From Nonomuraea coxensis DSM 45129 (GTDB lineage Bacteria > Actinomycetota > Actinomycetes > Streptosporangiales > Streptosporangiaceae), in the NCBI RefSeq assembly GCF_019397265.1, contig NZ_CP068985.1:3390501-3454500 (forward strand): a DNA stretch of 64,000 nt, written 5' to 3'. Positions within the stretch are counted from its first letter, which is position 1; each line of letters begins with the position of its first letter. Below, one piece after another: positions 18,663-27,310 of the stretch. Made by a program: the position numbers and the translations under genes. The notes below the pieces were generated by a model that ran no database searches, was not told the DNA's origin, and saw only the letters and a list, made by a program, of their open reading frames with translations.

Positions 18663-19484
18663 TCAGTCGAGGAGGTGGCGGGTCAGGTCGTGGAGGCGGC
18701 GGGCGGCGGCCGGGTCGAGCGTCGGGATCGACGGGTCCACCGGCGTACGCCGGTCGTAGGCGAGCAGCCGCCCGGCGGGCGGATCGGCCATCAGCTCGAT
18801 GATGGGCGCGACGGCCTTGTCCACGGGCTGCGCGGCGACCTTGGCGAGGAGCCGGACGAGCGCCCGCGCGGGCTGGGGAAGGCTGCCGCTGCCGCTGTCG
18901 GTGAAGCCCGGATGGTGCAGCAGGAAGCGGGTACGCCCGCCGGGGTGCGCGTCCGGGTAGGCGACGCCCAGCAGGTCCGTGGCCCGCCCGCCCTGGAGCA
19001 GGGCCTTGATGCCGCTGTAGCCGCGGCTGAGCGACAGGTCGTCCCAGTGGATCGTGCCCTTGGTGACGCCGACGCCGCACACGTTCACGATCATCGGCCG
19101 GCCGCCCTTCTCCAGCAGGTCCGTGAGGCCGTGGCTGAGCAGGAGGCGGCTGACGTAGTAGAGCGCGAAGGTGGCCTCGAAGCCGTCGGGGGTGAGCGTG
19201 CGGGTCCCGAAGTGCCGGATGGCGGTGAGGATGAGCCCGTCGAGGGCGTCGTGCCGGGCCTTGACCTCCTCGATCACCCGCCGGTTCTCCGCGACGGAGG
19301 TCAGGTCGGCCCGTACGAACGTGGCCCGCTCCCCGGCCCCCAGCCGGGCCGCCTCGTCGAGCAGGGCCCGCCCCCTGCCCGGGTCGCTGCCGACCACCGT
19401 CACCCGGTCGCCGGCCCGCAGGTGGTGCAGCGCCAGGCCGCGCCCCATCCCGGTCGTGCCGCCCGCCACCACGTACGTTCCCAT
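18663..19484 (-). CDS. Short-chain dehydrogenase/reductase family protein
   Basis: 273 residues. Rossmann start YVVAGGTTGMGRGLALHHL with the TGxxxGxG-type glycine motif, and DLTSVAENRRVIEEV for the adenine-side acidic residue. The usual NNAG element is replaced by LILTAIRHFG. The YxxxK site appears as YSGIKALLQG, so Tyr and Lys are both kept. The catalytic Ser region (VNVCGVGVTKG) is atypical. It probably reduces or oxidises a carbonyl/alcohol substrate with NAD(P). ATG at 19484 has GGGAG 6 nt upstream. It is divergent from a TetR gene, with a perfect operator-like dyad just upstream of the start. Confidence 0.88.
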   Translation of the reverse strand: MGTYVVAGGTTGMGRGLALHHLRAGDRVTVVGSDPGRGRALLDEAARLGAGERATFVRADLTSVAENRRVIEEVKARHDALDGLILTAIRHFGTRTLTPDGFEATFALYYVSRLLLSHGLTDLLEKGGRPMIVNVCGVGVTKGTIHWDDLSLSRGYSGIKALLQGGRATDLLGVAYPDAHPGGRTRFLLHHPGFTDSGSGSLPQPARALVRLLAKVAAQPVDKAVAPIIELMADPPAGRLLAYDRRTPVDPSIPTLDPAAARRLHDLTRHLLD

Positions 19485-19500
19485 GCTCTGCTCCCATCGC

Positions 19501-19522
19501 CAAGTCATCGTTCGATGACTTG
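19501..19522. promoter_or_regulatory. Perfect 22-bp dyad between SDR and TetR genes (candidate TetR operator)
   Basis: CAAGTCATCG, a TT centre, then CGATGACTTG. A related half-site TCGATGACTC recurs at 19561-19570, 14 bp before the TetR start. The perfect dyad sits 17 bp upstream of the SDR start codon, as expected for a repressor that controls itself and the divergent enzyme. Confidence 0.75.
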
Positions 19523-19583
19523 AAGGACCGTAACACGCGCGGCCGATACGATGTCAACAGTCGATGACTCAGAAGGAGGGGCG

Positions 19584-20159
19584 ATGCCGAAGAGGGACCG
19601 GGAGGCCACCAGGGCCCGGCTGCTGGAAGCCGCCCGGCTGCGCTTCGCCCGCGACGGCTACGACGCCACCAGCGTCCGCGACGTCGCCGCCGACGCCGGC
19701 GTGGACGCCACCCTGATCTTCCGCTACTTCGGCTCCAAGAAGGCCCTGTTCGACGCGGTCACCGCCGACCTCCCGGCCGGCCTCCCCGGGGACGGCCCGC
19801 CGGAGGAACTGGTCGCCCGCATGGTCGGCGCGGTCGTCTTCCAGGACTGGACCCGCTACGGCGGCGAGCACCCCCTGGTCGCCATGCTGCGCTCCTCTGC
19901 CCACGAGGACGCCCGCCTGCGGATGCGCGAGGAGGTCTGCGGCACCTACGTCCGGGCGCTGGCCGACCTGGCCGAGGGCGGGGACGCCGAGCTGCGCGCC
20001 GAGCTGCTCAGCGCCTGGCTGGTCGGCATCGGCATCCTGCGCTCGGTCGTCGGCACCCCGGCGCTGTCCGGGGCGGCGCTCACCGACCTCGCCCCGCACA
20101 TCGAGAGCGTGGCGACCGCGCTGCTCGGCCGCCCCATGCGGGGCACGTCAGAAGGGTGA
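19584..20159 (+). CDS. TetR-family transcriptional regulator
   Basis: 191 residues. The N-terminal helix-turn-helix is clear (RARLLEAARLRFARDGYDATSVRDVAADAGVDATLIFRYFGSKKALFDAV, residues 9-58). The rest is the helical ligand-binding and dimerisation part, with the C-terminal arrangement of the TetR_C family common next to oxidoreductases. I chose ATG at 19584 because GGAGGGG lies just upstream; the longer frame from 19551 would read through the operator half-site. It likely represses the divergent SDR gene and itself. Its last 12 bp overlap the end of the convergent TIR-NACHT gene. Confidence 0.92.
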   Translation: MPKRDREATRARLLEAARLRFARDGYDATSVRDVAADAGVDATLIFRYFGSKKALFDAVTADLPAGLPGDGPPEELVARMVGAVVFQDWTRYGGEHPLVAMLRSSAHEDARLRMREEVCGTYVRALADLAEGGDAELRAELLSAWLVGIGILRSVVGTPALSGAALTDLAPHIESVATALLGRPMRGTSEG

Positions 20160-23100
20160 GTCCAGCGGCACCTGCCGCACCCCTGGCAGGTACGGATCCA
20201 GCTCGCCCAGCTCGAACCGCGACATCCCGACCACGTGCCAGAACTGCCCGCCCGGCTCGCCGTGCAGTTTGTACCGGCCGTCGGGGGCCAGCGCCGCCCA
20301 CCCCTCGGGCAGCCCGAGCAGCGTCGCCCGCCGCTCGCCGCCCGCCCACAGGATCACCACGCCGTCGTCGCCCGCGCTGGCCAGCAGGTCGTCGCCGGCC
20401 GGGCTGAAGGCGACCGACCAGACCCGCCGGGAGTGCCCGGCCAGCGCGTGGAGCTGCCGCCCGGTCGCGGCGTCCCAGATCCGGACGAGCTTGTCGTCGC
20501 CGCCGGTCGCGAGGCGCACGCCTGCGGCGTCGAAGGCGACGCTCCACCACCGCCCGCCGTCGCCGCCGCCGAGCGTGTGGGCGAGCCGCGGCTGCCAGGG
20601 CTGGCCGGGCAGCAGCTCCCACACCAGGGCGCGCCCGTCGTTCCCGGCGCTGGCCAGCAGCCGCCCGTCGGGGGAGAAGGCCACGGAGTAGACCCGGTCG
20701 GTGTGCCCTTCCAGGGTGGCGATCCGGCCGCCCGAGGCCACGTGCCAGATCCGGACCAGCTTGTCGTCGCAGCCGGTGGCCACGTACGAGCCGTCGGGGC
20801 TGAACGCGATCGAGCGCACCCGCCCCCGGTGGTCGAGCAGGTTGGCCGTCAGCCGCCCGGTCGGCCGGTACCAGATGCGCACGCTGTCGTCGTCGTTGGC
20901 CGTGGCCAGCAGGTCGCCGTCGGGACTGAACGCCTCGGCCCACACGTGGTCGGTCTCGGCGTGCAGCTCGCGCTCGTAGTCGCCGGTGACGGCGTTCCAC
21001 AGGTGCACGCCGCCGTCGTTGCTGGAGGTGGCCAGCACCGGCCCGGCGGGGGAGAACAGCGCGGAGATCAGCCGGTCGGAGGTGCCGCTGAACTCGCGCA
21101 GCCGCCGCCCGGTGCGCGGCTCCCACAGGCGGACGACGCCGTCGTTGCCGCTGGTGGCCAGCATCGTGCCGTCGGCGCTGAAGCGCACCGACGAGATGCG
21201 CCGCCCGTGGCCGCGCAGCACCCGCTGGCACTGGCCGGTGTGGGGGTCCCACAGCCGCACGGTGCCGTCGTTGCTGCTGGTCGCGAGCTGATGCCCGTCG
21301 GGCCGGTACGCGAACGGCCACACCGAGCTGCGGTGCCCGGTCAGCTCCACCCGCGGCCCGCCGCCCACCGGCTGGAGGCGTACGAGCCCGGCGGAGTCGC
21401 CGGAGGCGAGCACGGCGCCGTCGGGGCTGAAGGCGACCTGGTAGACCGCCGACGCGTGCGTCGTGTGCACGCCGAGCGCCCGCCCCGACGGCTCCCAGAG
21501 CCGTACGCCGCCCGCGGTGTCGCCGCTGGCCAGCAGCGAGCCGTCCGCCGAGAAGGCCATGGAGTAGACGCTGCCCGCGTGCCCGGTGAGGGTGTGCAGC
21601 AGCTCCCAGGAGGCGGCGTCCCAGAGCCGGACCGTGCCCGCCTCGTCGCCGGTGGCCAGCAGCGCGCCGCCGGGGCTGAGCACCGAGCGGTAGACGCTGC
21701 CGCGGTGGCCGTCGAGGGTGTGCAGCACCTGCCCGCTCTCCAGATCCCAGACCCGCACGGCCCCCGCCGCGTCGCCGGTCACCAGCGCCGAGCGGCCGAA
21801 GGCCATCGTGTAGACCGGCGCCTGGTGCCCGGCCAGCTCGTGCGCCGTGCGTCCGGTCGCGCTCTCCCACACGCGCACGACGCCGTCGCCGCCCCCGGCC
21901 GCGACCAGGTCGCCGCCGGGGCTGAGGCGCACCGGCCAGACGCCGTCGGCGTGGCCGTCGAGCGTGCGGAGCCGTTCGCCGGTGAGCGCGTCCCACAGGA
22001 TGACCTGGCCGTCGCTCGCCCCCGTGGCCAGCAGGTCGCCGGCGAAGGAGACGGCGTAGACGCGGCCCCGGTGGCCCTGGAGCGTGCGTACCGGCGCGCC
22101 GCCCGCGCACAGCAGCACGCCGCCGTCCTCGTCGCCGATCGCGACCGTGGCGCCGTCGGGGCTGTAGGCGATCGGCTCGGGCAGGCGGCTGGTCTGGAAG
22201 TGGTAGCCGTACGGGACGCCGATGCCGGCGGGGGCGAACTCCACCTCGATCGGCTGCCCCGGCACCACGGCCGCGCCGGGCAGGCGCGGCAGCGTGCCGG
22301 TGACGTTGATCAGCGCGGCCCGGTGCCAGCGGGCGCCCGTCACGGTCACGTCGCTGAGGTCGGTCTGCGCGAGCCGCGCCCCCGACAGGTCGGCGTCGGT
22401 GAGGTCGGCCCCGGCGAGTGTCGCGCCGTCGAGCCGCGCGCCCGCCAGCCGGGCCCCGCGCAGGACGGCCCGCGACAGGTTGGTGCCCGCCAGCGTGGCC
22501 TCCGACAGGTCGGCGCCGGTGAGGTCGACCTCGCGCAGGTCGCGCGCCGACAGGTCCTCGCCCTTGAGGTTGGCGCCGCGCAGGTCGGCGCGGGCCGGGG
22601 TGCGCAGCCGGGCGGCGATCTTGACGGCGTTGGCGCGGGAGACGTCGTCGGCGGGCGGATCGGCCACCCAGGCGCGCAGCGCCCGCACGTCCGCGAGGTC
22701 GCACAGGAACTCCACGGTGAGCGCCGACAGCGGGCGGCGGGAGAGCAGGGCGAGGTTGTCCATGGCGAGGTGCCGGGCGATCAGCCACTCCATGACGGAG
22801 GCGTGGATGAAGCCGAACATGCCCTCCTCGGTGCGGACGAGCAGGCTGCCCGAGCCCATCGCGTGCGCCGCGTGCGCGGCCGAGAGCTGGCCGCCCGCCA
22901 GGTCGGTGAGGGTCTCGCCGATCTCGGTCAGCTCGTCCACGCCGAGCAGCGACTCGCCCGTCTCCCACAGCCGCAGCGCGAGCGCCGTCACCACCTGCCA
23001 CAGCTCGCCGATGGTCAGTGCCAGCGCCGAGCCGGGCACCCGGGCCCGCCGCTCCTCGAAGGCCAGCCACGAGCCGAGGATCTCCTCGTACAGCAGGGCC

Positions 23101-25727
23101 GGGCTGATCGTGTGGCGGGCCCGCGCGACGGTGCGCAGCCGGTCGGCGTCGAGGTCGGCGATGAAGGAGAGCATGCGCGGGTTCTGCGCGAGCGCCAGCA
23201 GGTCCGTCAGCTCGCCCATGAGCGACATGCGGGCGTGCGCCTCGTCGCCGCCCTCGAACCGGTTGGCGAGGTAGGAGCGGATCTGGTCGTGGGTGAAGTC
23301 CTCGACGCTGAGCACCCGCCGCTGCGGCAGCACGCCGACCATCTCGCCGAGCGAGGTGAGCACCTGGCTGTGCGACTTGAAGTGCTGGGTGCGGCTGGCC
23401 ACCACGACCTTCGCCTTGTCCTCGGCCGCCGCCAGCAGCGTCGCCAGGTGGTCGGCCGCCCGGTCGTAGGTCAGCCGCGTCACCAGCTCGTCGAACCCGT
23501 CGAACAGCAGCACGATGCGTCCCTGGCGCAGCAGGTAGCGGAACGCCTTGAGATCGATGTACTCCTCGCCGTGGGAGGCCAGGTGGGCCGCCACCAGGGC
23601 GTCCACCGAGTGCGCCTTGTCCAGGGCGCGCAGCTCGATGAGGATCGGCGTCAGGTGCGGCAGCTCGGCCGGGATGCGCCGGGCCAGCTCGCGCAGCGCG
23701 AACGTCTTGCCGTGCCCGAAGTCGCCGAGCAGCAGCAGGAAGCGGCCGTGGTCGGTGGCCAGCAGCCGCATCATCTCGTCCGTCAGGCCCTGCCTGACCT
23801 GGCCGCCGGGGCGGTCGAGCTCGCGGAAGCGCTGCGGGACGTACAGCTCGGGCGGGTAGCGGCGGTCGCCGACCAGCCGGGCGGTCTGCTCGCTGACGTA
23901 GCCGGTGAGGTCGAGCAGGCCCTGGAACTCGGTGAAGCTGCGCAGCCGCACCCCCTGCCGCATCAGGTCGTCGCGGATCCAGCGGGGCGCCGGCGGGCCC
24001 TGGTGGACCAGCTCGGCGGCCAGCCCGGCGGCGTGCGCCTGCCGGGCGAACGCGTCGGCGGCCTCCTCGGTCACCTCGCCGACGTGCGCTCCGATCATCG
24101 TCTGCCGGACGAACCCGTCGTCGGGGTGGGTGACCACGAGATGGGCGGGGAAGCGGCGGATCCTGGCCCGCTCGTGCCGCGCCTCGCACACCTCGGCGAT
24201 CCGGTCGAGCAGCAGCTCGACGGGGCTCGGCGCGCGCTCGTCCGGCTTGGGCCGCGGCGGCGGCACGTCGAGGGTGCGGCCGGTGAACGTCGCCTGCGCG
24301 CCCCGCCACCTGCCGGGCACCCGCTCGGGCACCCCCTCGTCCGGCAGCCAGGTGCGCATGCCGTCAGGGGTGATCTCGACGACCTGGTGCCGCCCGGCGC
24401 GCGGCGCGGCCACCCGGCCCTCGCCGCCGTGCCCGGGGCCGCCGTGGAAGAGCAGGTGGAGGCGGTGACCCAGCAGCCGCTCGTACGTCGGCGCGTCCCG
24501 CAGCTCCCCCGGAGGATGGCCCATCGCGCCGAGGCGCAGCCAGCCGCCCTCCTCGTACGGCCGCAGCCGCTCGGCGAACCAGGCCGCCTGCGCCTCGCCC
24601 AGCAGCGCGTACGCGTCCCGTTCGAGGTGGCTCATCGCCATCGTCGAGTTGAGCGCCGCCACCACCACCTTGAGGTCGGGCACCTCGAACAGCGTCCACG
24701 GCTGCCCGCCGTCGAACACCCGGTCGTCCAGCCCCTGGTAGACCTCGCCGAACAGCCCGGCGAAGTGCCGCCACTTCGGCCAGTAAGGAGGCTGCGGGCT
24801 CACGTCGTCGGCCTCGCACGTCATGAAGTAGGCGCTGGCCGCCGCCTTGGTCACGTCGCGCGGCCCCGGCAGCAGCACCAGCCGGTGCGGCTCCAGCCCG
24901 AGCAGCAGCCGCAGGTCGGTGACGAACCGGGTGGCCTGCCCGAACTGCCGCAGGCTGCCCGACTCGGTCAGGTCGCCGCTGACGACCATGAGGTCGGGAC
25001 GGGGGGTGCCGCGGTCGTACATCGCGGTGAGGTCCGCCCAGATGCGCGCCTGCATGTCCTCGGGCGTGAACGGGTCGCCGGGGTCGGGCAGCGCCCGGCC
25101 GAACCGGGGGCCGCCGATGTGCAGCACGCTGACCGACTTGCGCCCGCCGACGGGGCCGGCCGCGGGCGGGAAGGCGGGCGCGGTCACCGGGGCGCGGCGC
25201 GTGCGCGCCCGCTCGGCCGGGGGCGGCAGCGTCGGCGCGGGCGCCGGCGCGCGGCCGCCCCTGCCGGCGTCGGGGAAGGCGGGCGCGTACTCCGGCTTGG
25301 CCCGGCCCGCCAGCGCCTCGCCGACCCGGCCCAGCAGCAGCGCCCTGGCCTGCCCCGGGTCGGTGACGCCGAGCAGGTCGACCCAGGTGATCGTGGACAG
25401 CAGCCCTTCGAGGTGGACGTCCTCCAGGCGGATGGTGACGAGCTTGTTGGAGGGGTTGTCGGGGTCGGCCCGCAGCGCCGCCTGCCACTCCATCCGGCCG
25501 TAGCGGGAGGTCAGGTAGTTGCGCGAGAGCACGGCGACGACGAGCTGGGCCTCGCTCACCCCCCGGTCCATGAAGTCGATGAAGTTGGTGCCGGGGACGA
25601 AGTCCCACGCCTGGATCATCGTCCGGTAGCCGGCCGCCTCGAGTTCCCAGGCGATCCACGTCGCCCACGCGGTGTCGGCCGGGGAGTAGCTGACGAAGAT
25701 GTCGGTCGGCCTGCCGTCACGTGCCAT
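20148..25727 (-). CDS. TIR / degenerate metallophosphoesterase / NACHT / pentapeptide / WD40 NLR-like protein
   Basis: 1859 residues. 1) TIR domain 9-140 (DIFVSYSPAD; SRYGRMEW with Glu80 at the usual NADase catalytic position). 2) Pro/Ala linker 145-195. 3) Calcineurin-phosphoesterase-like domain 198-440 with degraded motifs (LHIGGPRFG, SGDLTES, LPGPRDV, GHPPG). 4) Region 500-640 that I cannot name. 5) NACHT ATPase about 660-990: Walker A GDFGHGKT (668-675), Walker B IVLLFDGFDE (738-747). 6) Pentapeptide-type A(D/N)L repeats 1046-1130. 7) About 15 WD40 repeats 1185-1800 (VRLWD-type ends) and a short tail. The design is that of an NLR/STAND switch: WD40 senses, NACHT oligomerises, TIR consumes NAD. 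A defence role is inference. ATG at 25727 begins just before the TIR fold; GATACT 6 nt upstream suggests a leaderless start. Confidence 0.92.
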   Translation of the reverse strand: MARDGRPTDIFVSYSPADTAWATWIAWELEAAGYRTMIQAWDFVPGTNFIDFMDRGVSEAQLVVAVLSRNYLTSRYGRMEWQAALRADPDNPSNKLVTIRLEDVHLEGLLSTITWVDLLGVTDPGQARALLLGRVGEALAGRAKPEYAPAFPDAGRGGRAPAPAPTLPPPAERARTRRAPVTAPAFPPAAGPVGGRKSVSVLHIGGPRFGRALPDPGDPFTPEDMQARIWADLTAMYDRGTPRPDLMVVSGDLTESGSLRQFGQATRFVTDLRLLLGLEPHRLVLLPGPRDVTKAAASAYFMTCEADDVSPQPPYWPKWRHFAGLFGEVYQGLDDRVFDGGQPWTLFEVPDLKVVVAALNSTMAMSHLERDAYALLGEAQAAWFAERLRPYEEGGWLRLGAMGHPPGELRDAPTYERLLGHRLHLLFHGGPGHGGEGRVAAPRAGRHQVVEITPDGMRTWLPDEGVPERVPGRWRGAQATFTGRTLDVPPPRPKPDERAPSPVELLLDRIAEVCEARHERARIRRFPAHLVVTHPDDGFVRQTMIGAHVGEVTEEAADAFARQAHAAGLAAELVHQGPPAPRWIRDDLMRQGVRLRSFTEFQGLLDLTGYVSEQTARLVGDRRYPPELYVPQRFRELDRPGGQVRQGLTDEMMRLLATDHGRFLLLLGDFGHGKTFALRELARRIPAELPHLTPILIELRALDKAHSVDALVAAHLASHGEEYIDLKAFRYLLRQGRIVLLFDGFDELVTRLTYDRAADHLATLLAAAEDKAKVVVASRTQHFKSHSQVLTSLGEMVGVLPQRRVLSVEDFTHDQIRSYLANRFEGGDEAHARMSLMGELTDLLALAQNPRMLSFIADLDADRLRTVARARHTISPALLYEEILGSWLAFEERRARVPGSALALTIGELWQVVTALALRLWETGESLLGVDELTEIGETLTDLAGGQLSAAHAAHAMGSGSLLVRTEEGMFGFIHASVMEWLIARHLAMDNLALLSRRPLSALTVEFLCDLADVRALRAWVADPPADDVSRANAVKIAARLRTPARADLRGANLKGEDLSARDLREVDLTGADLSEATLAGTNLSRAVLRGARLAGARLDGATLAGADLTDADLSGARLAQTDLSDVTVTGARWHRAALINVTGTLPRLPGAAVVPGQPIEVEFAPAGIGVPYGYHFQTSRLPEPIAYSPDGATVAIGDEDGGVLLCAGGAPVRTLQGHRGRVYAVSFAGDLLATGASDGQVILWDALTGERLRTLDGHADGVWPVRLSPGGDLVAAGGGDGVVRVWESATGRTAHELAGHQAPVYTMAFGRSALVTGDAAGAVRVWDLESGQVLHTLDGHRGSVYRSVLSPGGALLATGDEAGTVRLWDAASWELLHTLTGHAGSVYSMAFSADGSLLASGDTAGGVRLWEPSGRALGVHTTHASAVYQVAFSPDGAVLASGDSAGLVRLQPVGGGPRVELTGHRSSVWPFAYRPDGHQLATSSNDGTVRLWDPHTGQCQRVLRGHGRRISSVRFSADGTMLATSGNDGVVRLWEPRTGRRLREFSGTSDRLISALFSPAGPVLATSSNDGGVHLWNAVTGDYERELHAETDHVWAEAFSPDGDLLATANDDDSVRIWYRPTGRLTANLLDHRGRVRSIAFSPDGSYVATGCDDKLVRIWHVASGGRIATLEGHTDRVYSVAFSPDGRLLASAGNDGRALVWELLPGQPWQPRLAHTLGGGDGGRWWSVAFDAAGVRLATGGDDKLVRIWDAATGRQLHALAGHSRRVWSVAFSPAGDDLLASAGDDGVVILWAGGERRATLLGLPEGWAALAPDGRYKLHGEPGGQFWHVVGMSRFELGELDPYLPGVRQVPLDSPF

Positions 25728-25784
25728 GCCGTCAGTATCCCCCGCGGGGAGCGGGGGCCATGAGGCTATGCGATCATCTTCTGC

Positions 25785-26954
25785 GTGTGGCGTCTCAGCC
25801 TGCTCGACGGGATCAGGATCGGGCTCCTGGTGCTCGGCCTGGTGTTCGTGGCGACCGGGCTGCTGCCGTGGGAGGCCGCCGCCGAGAGCCTGGACGAGAT
25901 CTGGCCGCTGCTGATCTTCCTGGTGGCCGTCATCGTGCTGGCCGAGCTGACCAAGGAGGCCCAGGTCTTCGACGCCATCGCGGCGCGGATGGCGGTGCTG
26001 GGCCGCGGCAACTACGCCGCCCTGTTCCTCCTCTGCACGGCCTTCGCGTCCTTCGTCACGATCTTCCTGAACCTGGACACGACCGCCGTCCTGCTCACCC
26101 CCGTGATGCTGGCCCTGGCCCCGAAGGCCCGCATCGCTCCCCTGCCGCTGGCCATGACGACGATCTGGCTGGCCAACACCGCGAGCCTGCTGCTGCCGGT
26201 CTCCAACCTCACCAACCTCCTGGCCATGGACAAGCTCGGCCTCGACGCCCAGGAGTTCGCCGCCCGCATGTGGGCGCCGCAGATCGCCGCCGTCCTGGTG
26301 ACGATGGCGTTCCTGTGGGTGTTCTACTGGCGGAGGGGGGAGCGGGGCGACCTGCGCTACAGCCCGCCCGCGCCGGAGCCGGTCGGCGACCGGGCGCTGT
26401 TCGCCGCGGCGTCGGCCGGCTGCCTGCTGTTCATCGTGCTGCTGCTGCTCAAGGCGCACGTGGCCGTGGCCGCCGGCGCCGCCGCGGCGCTCGTCCTGGC
26501 GGCGTTCCTGCTGCGCGCCCGCCAGCGCGTGTCCTGGCGGCTGTTCCCGTGGCAGCTCGTGGTGTTCGTGACCGGGCTGTTCCTGGTGGTGCCGACGCTG
26601 AGCAGGCACGGCCTCGCCGACCTGATGACCTGGATGATCGGCGCCGAGGGCGACCCCTACCGCACCGCCGCCGTGGGCGCGGGCCTGTCCAACGCGATCA
26701 ACAACCTGCCCGCGTACAAGGCCGTCGAGGAGGTCATCCCGGCCGCCGACCAGGAGCGGCTGCTGTCGCTGCTGGCAGGCACCAACGTCGGCCCCGTGGT
26801 GACGCCGTGGGCGTCGCTGGCGACGCTGCTGTGGTTCGAGTCGTGCCGCCGGCATGACGTGCGGGTGCCGATGGGCCGCTTCCTGCTCACCGGCGCGGGG
26901 CTGGCCGTGGCGGGGCTGGCCGCCACCGTCTGGGCGCTCGGACTCGGGCTCTGA
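25785..26954 (+). CDS. ArsB/NhaD-type ion transporter (SLC13-like permease)
   Basis: 389 residues with about ten to eleven membrane helices, made of two similar halves as in the IT superfamily: FLVAVIVLAELTKEAQVFDAIAARMAVLGRGN and FVTIFLNLDTTAVLLTPVMLALA in the first half, FVTGLFLVVPTLSRHGLADLM and GLSNAINNLPAYKAV in the second. The paired N-x-D-T-T/A and S-N-x-x-N-N-L-P motifs are typical ion-binding hairpins of ArsB/NhaD transporters. The substrate could be arsenite, sodium or an organic anion; no ars genes are nearby. The start is GTG at 25785, with no clear ribosome binding site. It is divergent from the TIR-NACHT gene, with 57 bp between the starts. Confidence 0.87.
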   Translation: MWRLSLLDGIRIGLLVLGLVFVATGLLPWEAAAESLDEIWPLLIFLVAVIVLAELTKEAQVFDAIAARMAVLGRGNYAALFLLCTAFASFVTIFLNLDTTAVLLTPVMLALAPKARIAPLPLAMTTIWLANTASLLLPVSNLTNLLAMDKLGLDAQEFAARMWAPQIAAVLVTMAFLWVFYWRRGERGDLRYSPPAPEPVGDRALFAAASAGCLLFIVLLLLKAHVAVAAGAAAALVLAAFLLRARQRVSWRLFPWQLVVFVTGLFLVVPTLSRHGLADLMTWMIGAEGDPYRTAAVGAGLSNAINNLPAYKAVEEVIPAADQERLLSLLAGTNVGPVVTPWASLATLLWFESCRRHDVRVPMGRFLLTGAGLAVAGLAATVWALGLGL

Positions 26955-26961
26955 GCGCCGG

Positions 26962-27204
26962 TCACGCCGCGGCGAGCCGGTAGGCGCCGGCGACCGCGCC
27001 GAGCGCCCAGCGCATGCGCCGCGCGTACGCCTCGGGGTGGTCGCCGGCCTCCTGCGCCACCTGACCCGCGCACCGCGCGGGGTCGCCGCCGCACGCGCAC
27101 AGCCGCTCGTCCACGGCCTGGCGGATGGCGTACGGCGAGAGCGCGTCGGAGGGCTGCAGCGCGGTCGTGAAGAGCACCTGCGCGAGTTCGGCCGTGGTCA
27201 TCAT
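26962..27204 (-). CDS. Small conserved actinobacterial protein with a CACGGDPARC motif
   Basis: 80 residues, starting ATG-ATG after GGAG. The sequence TAELAQVLFTTALQPSDALSPYAIRQAV, then CACGGDPARCAGQVAQEAGDHPEAYARRMRWA, matches a widespread short actinobacterial family as I remember it, with no known function. Three cysteines and the His/Glu residues could bind a metal. Its stop lies 7 bp from the convergent transporter. It is probably monocistronic. Confidence 0.75.
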   Translation of the reverse strand: MMTTAELAQVLFTTALQPSDALSPYAIRQAVDERLCACGGDPARCAGQVAQEAGDHPEAYARRMRWALGAVAGAYRLAAA

Positions 27205-27310
27205 GTCGGGCTCCTTCCCGATGTGCCGTCATCTCATGAGACGCCCGGCGGGAGCGGAACTCATCGGCCTGCGACACACTTGGTCCGCGTACTTCTGCAC
27301 AGAGCGAGAA

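Noticed and set aside
20235-25763. 1842-codon open frame opposite the TIR-NACHT-WD40 gene
   Set aside because: Antisense shadow: composition is Gly/Ala/Arg/Pro/Val-rich without domains, while the minus strand shows six clear domains.
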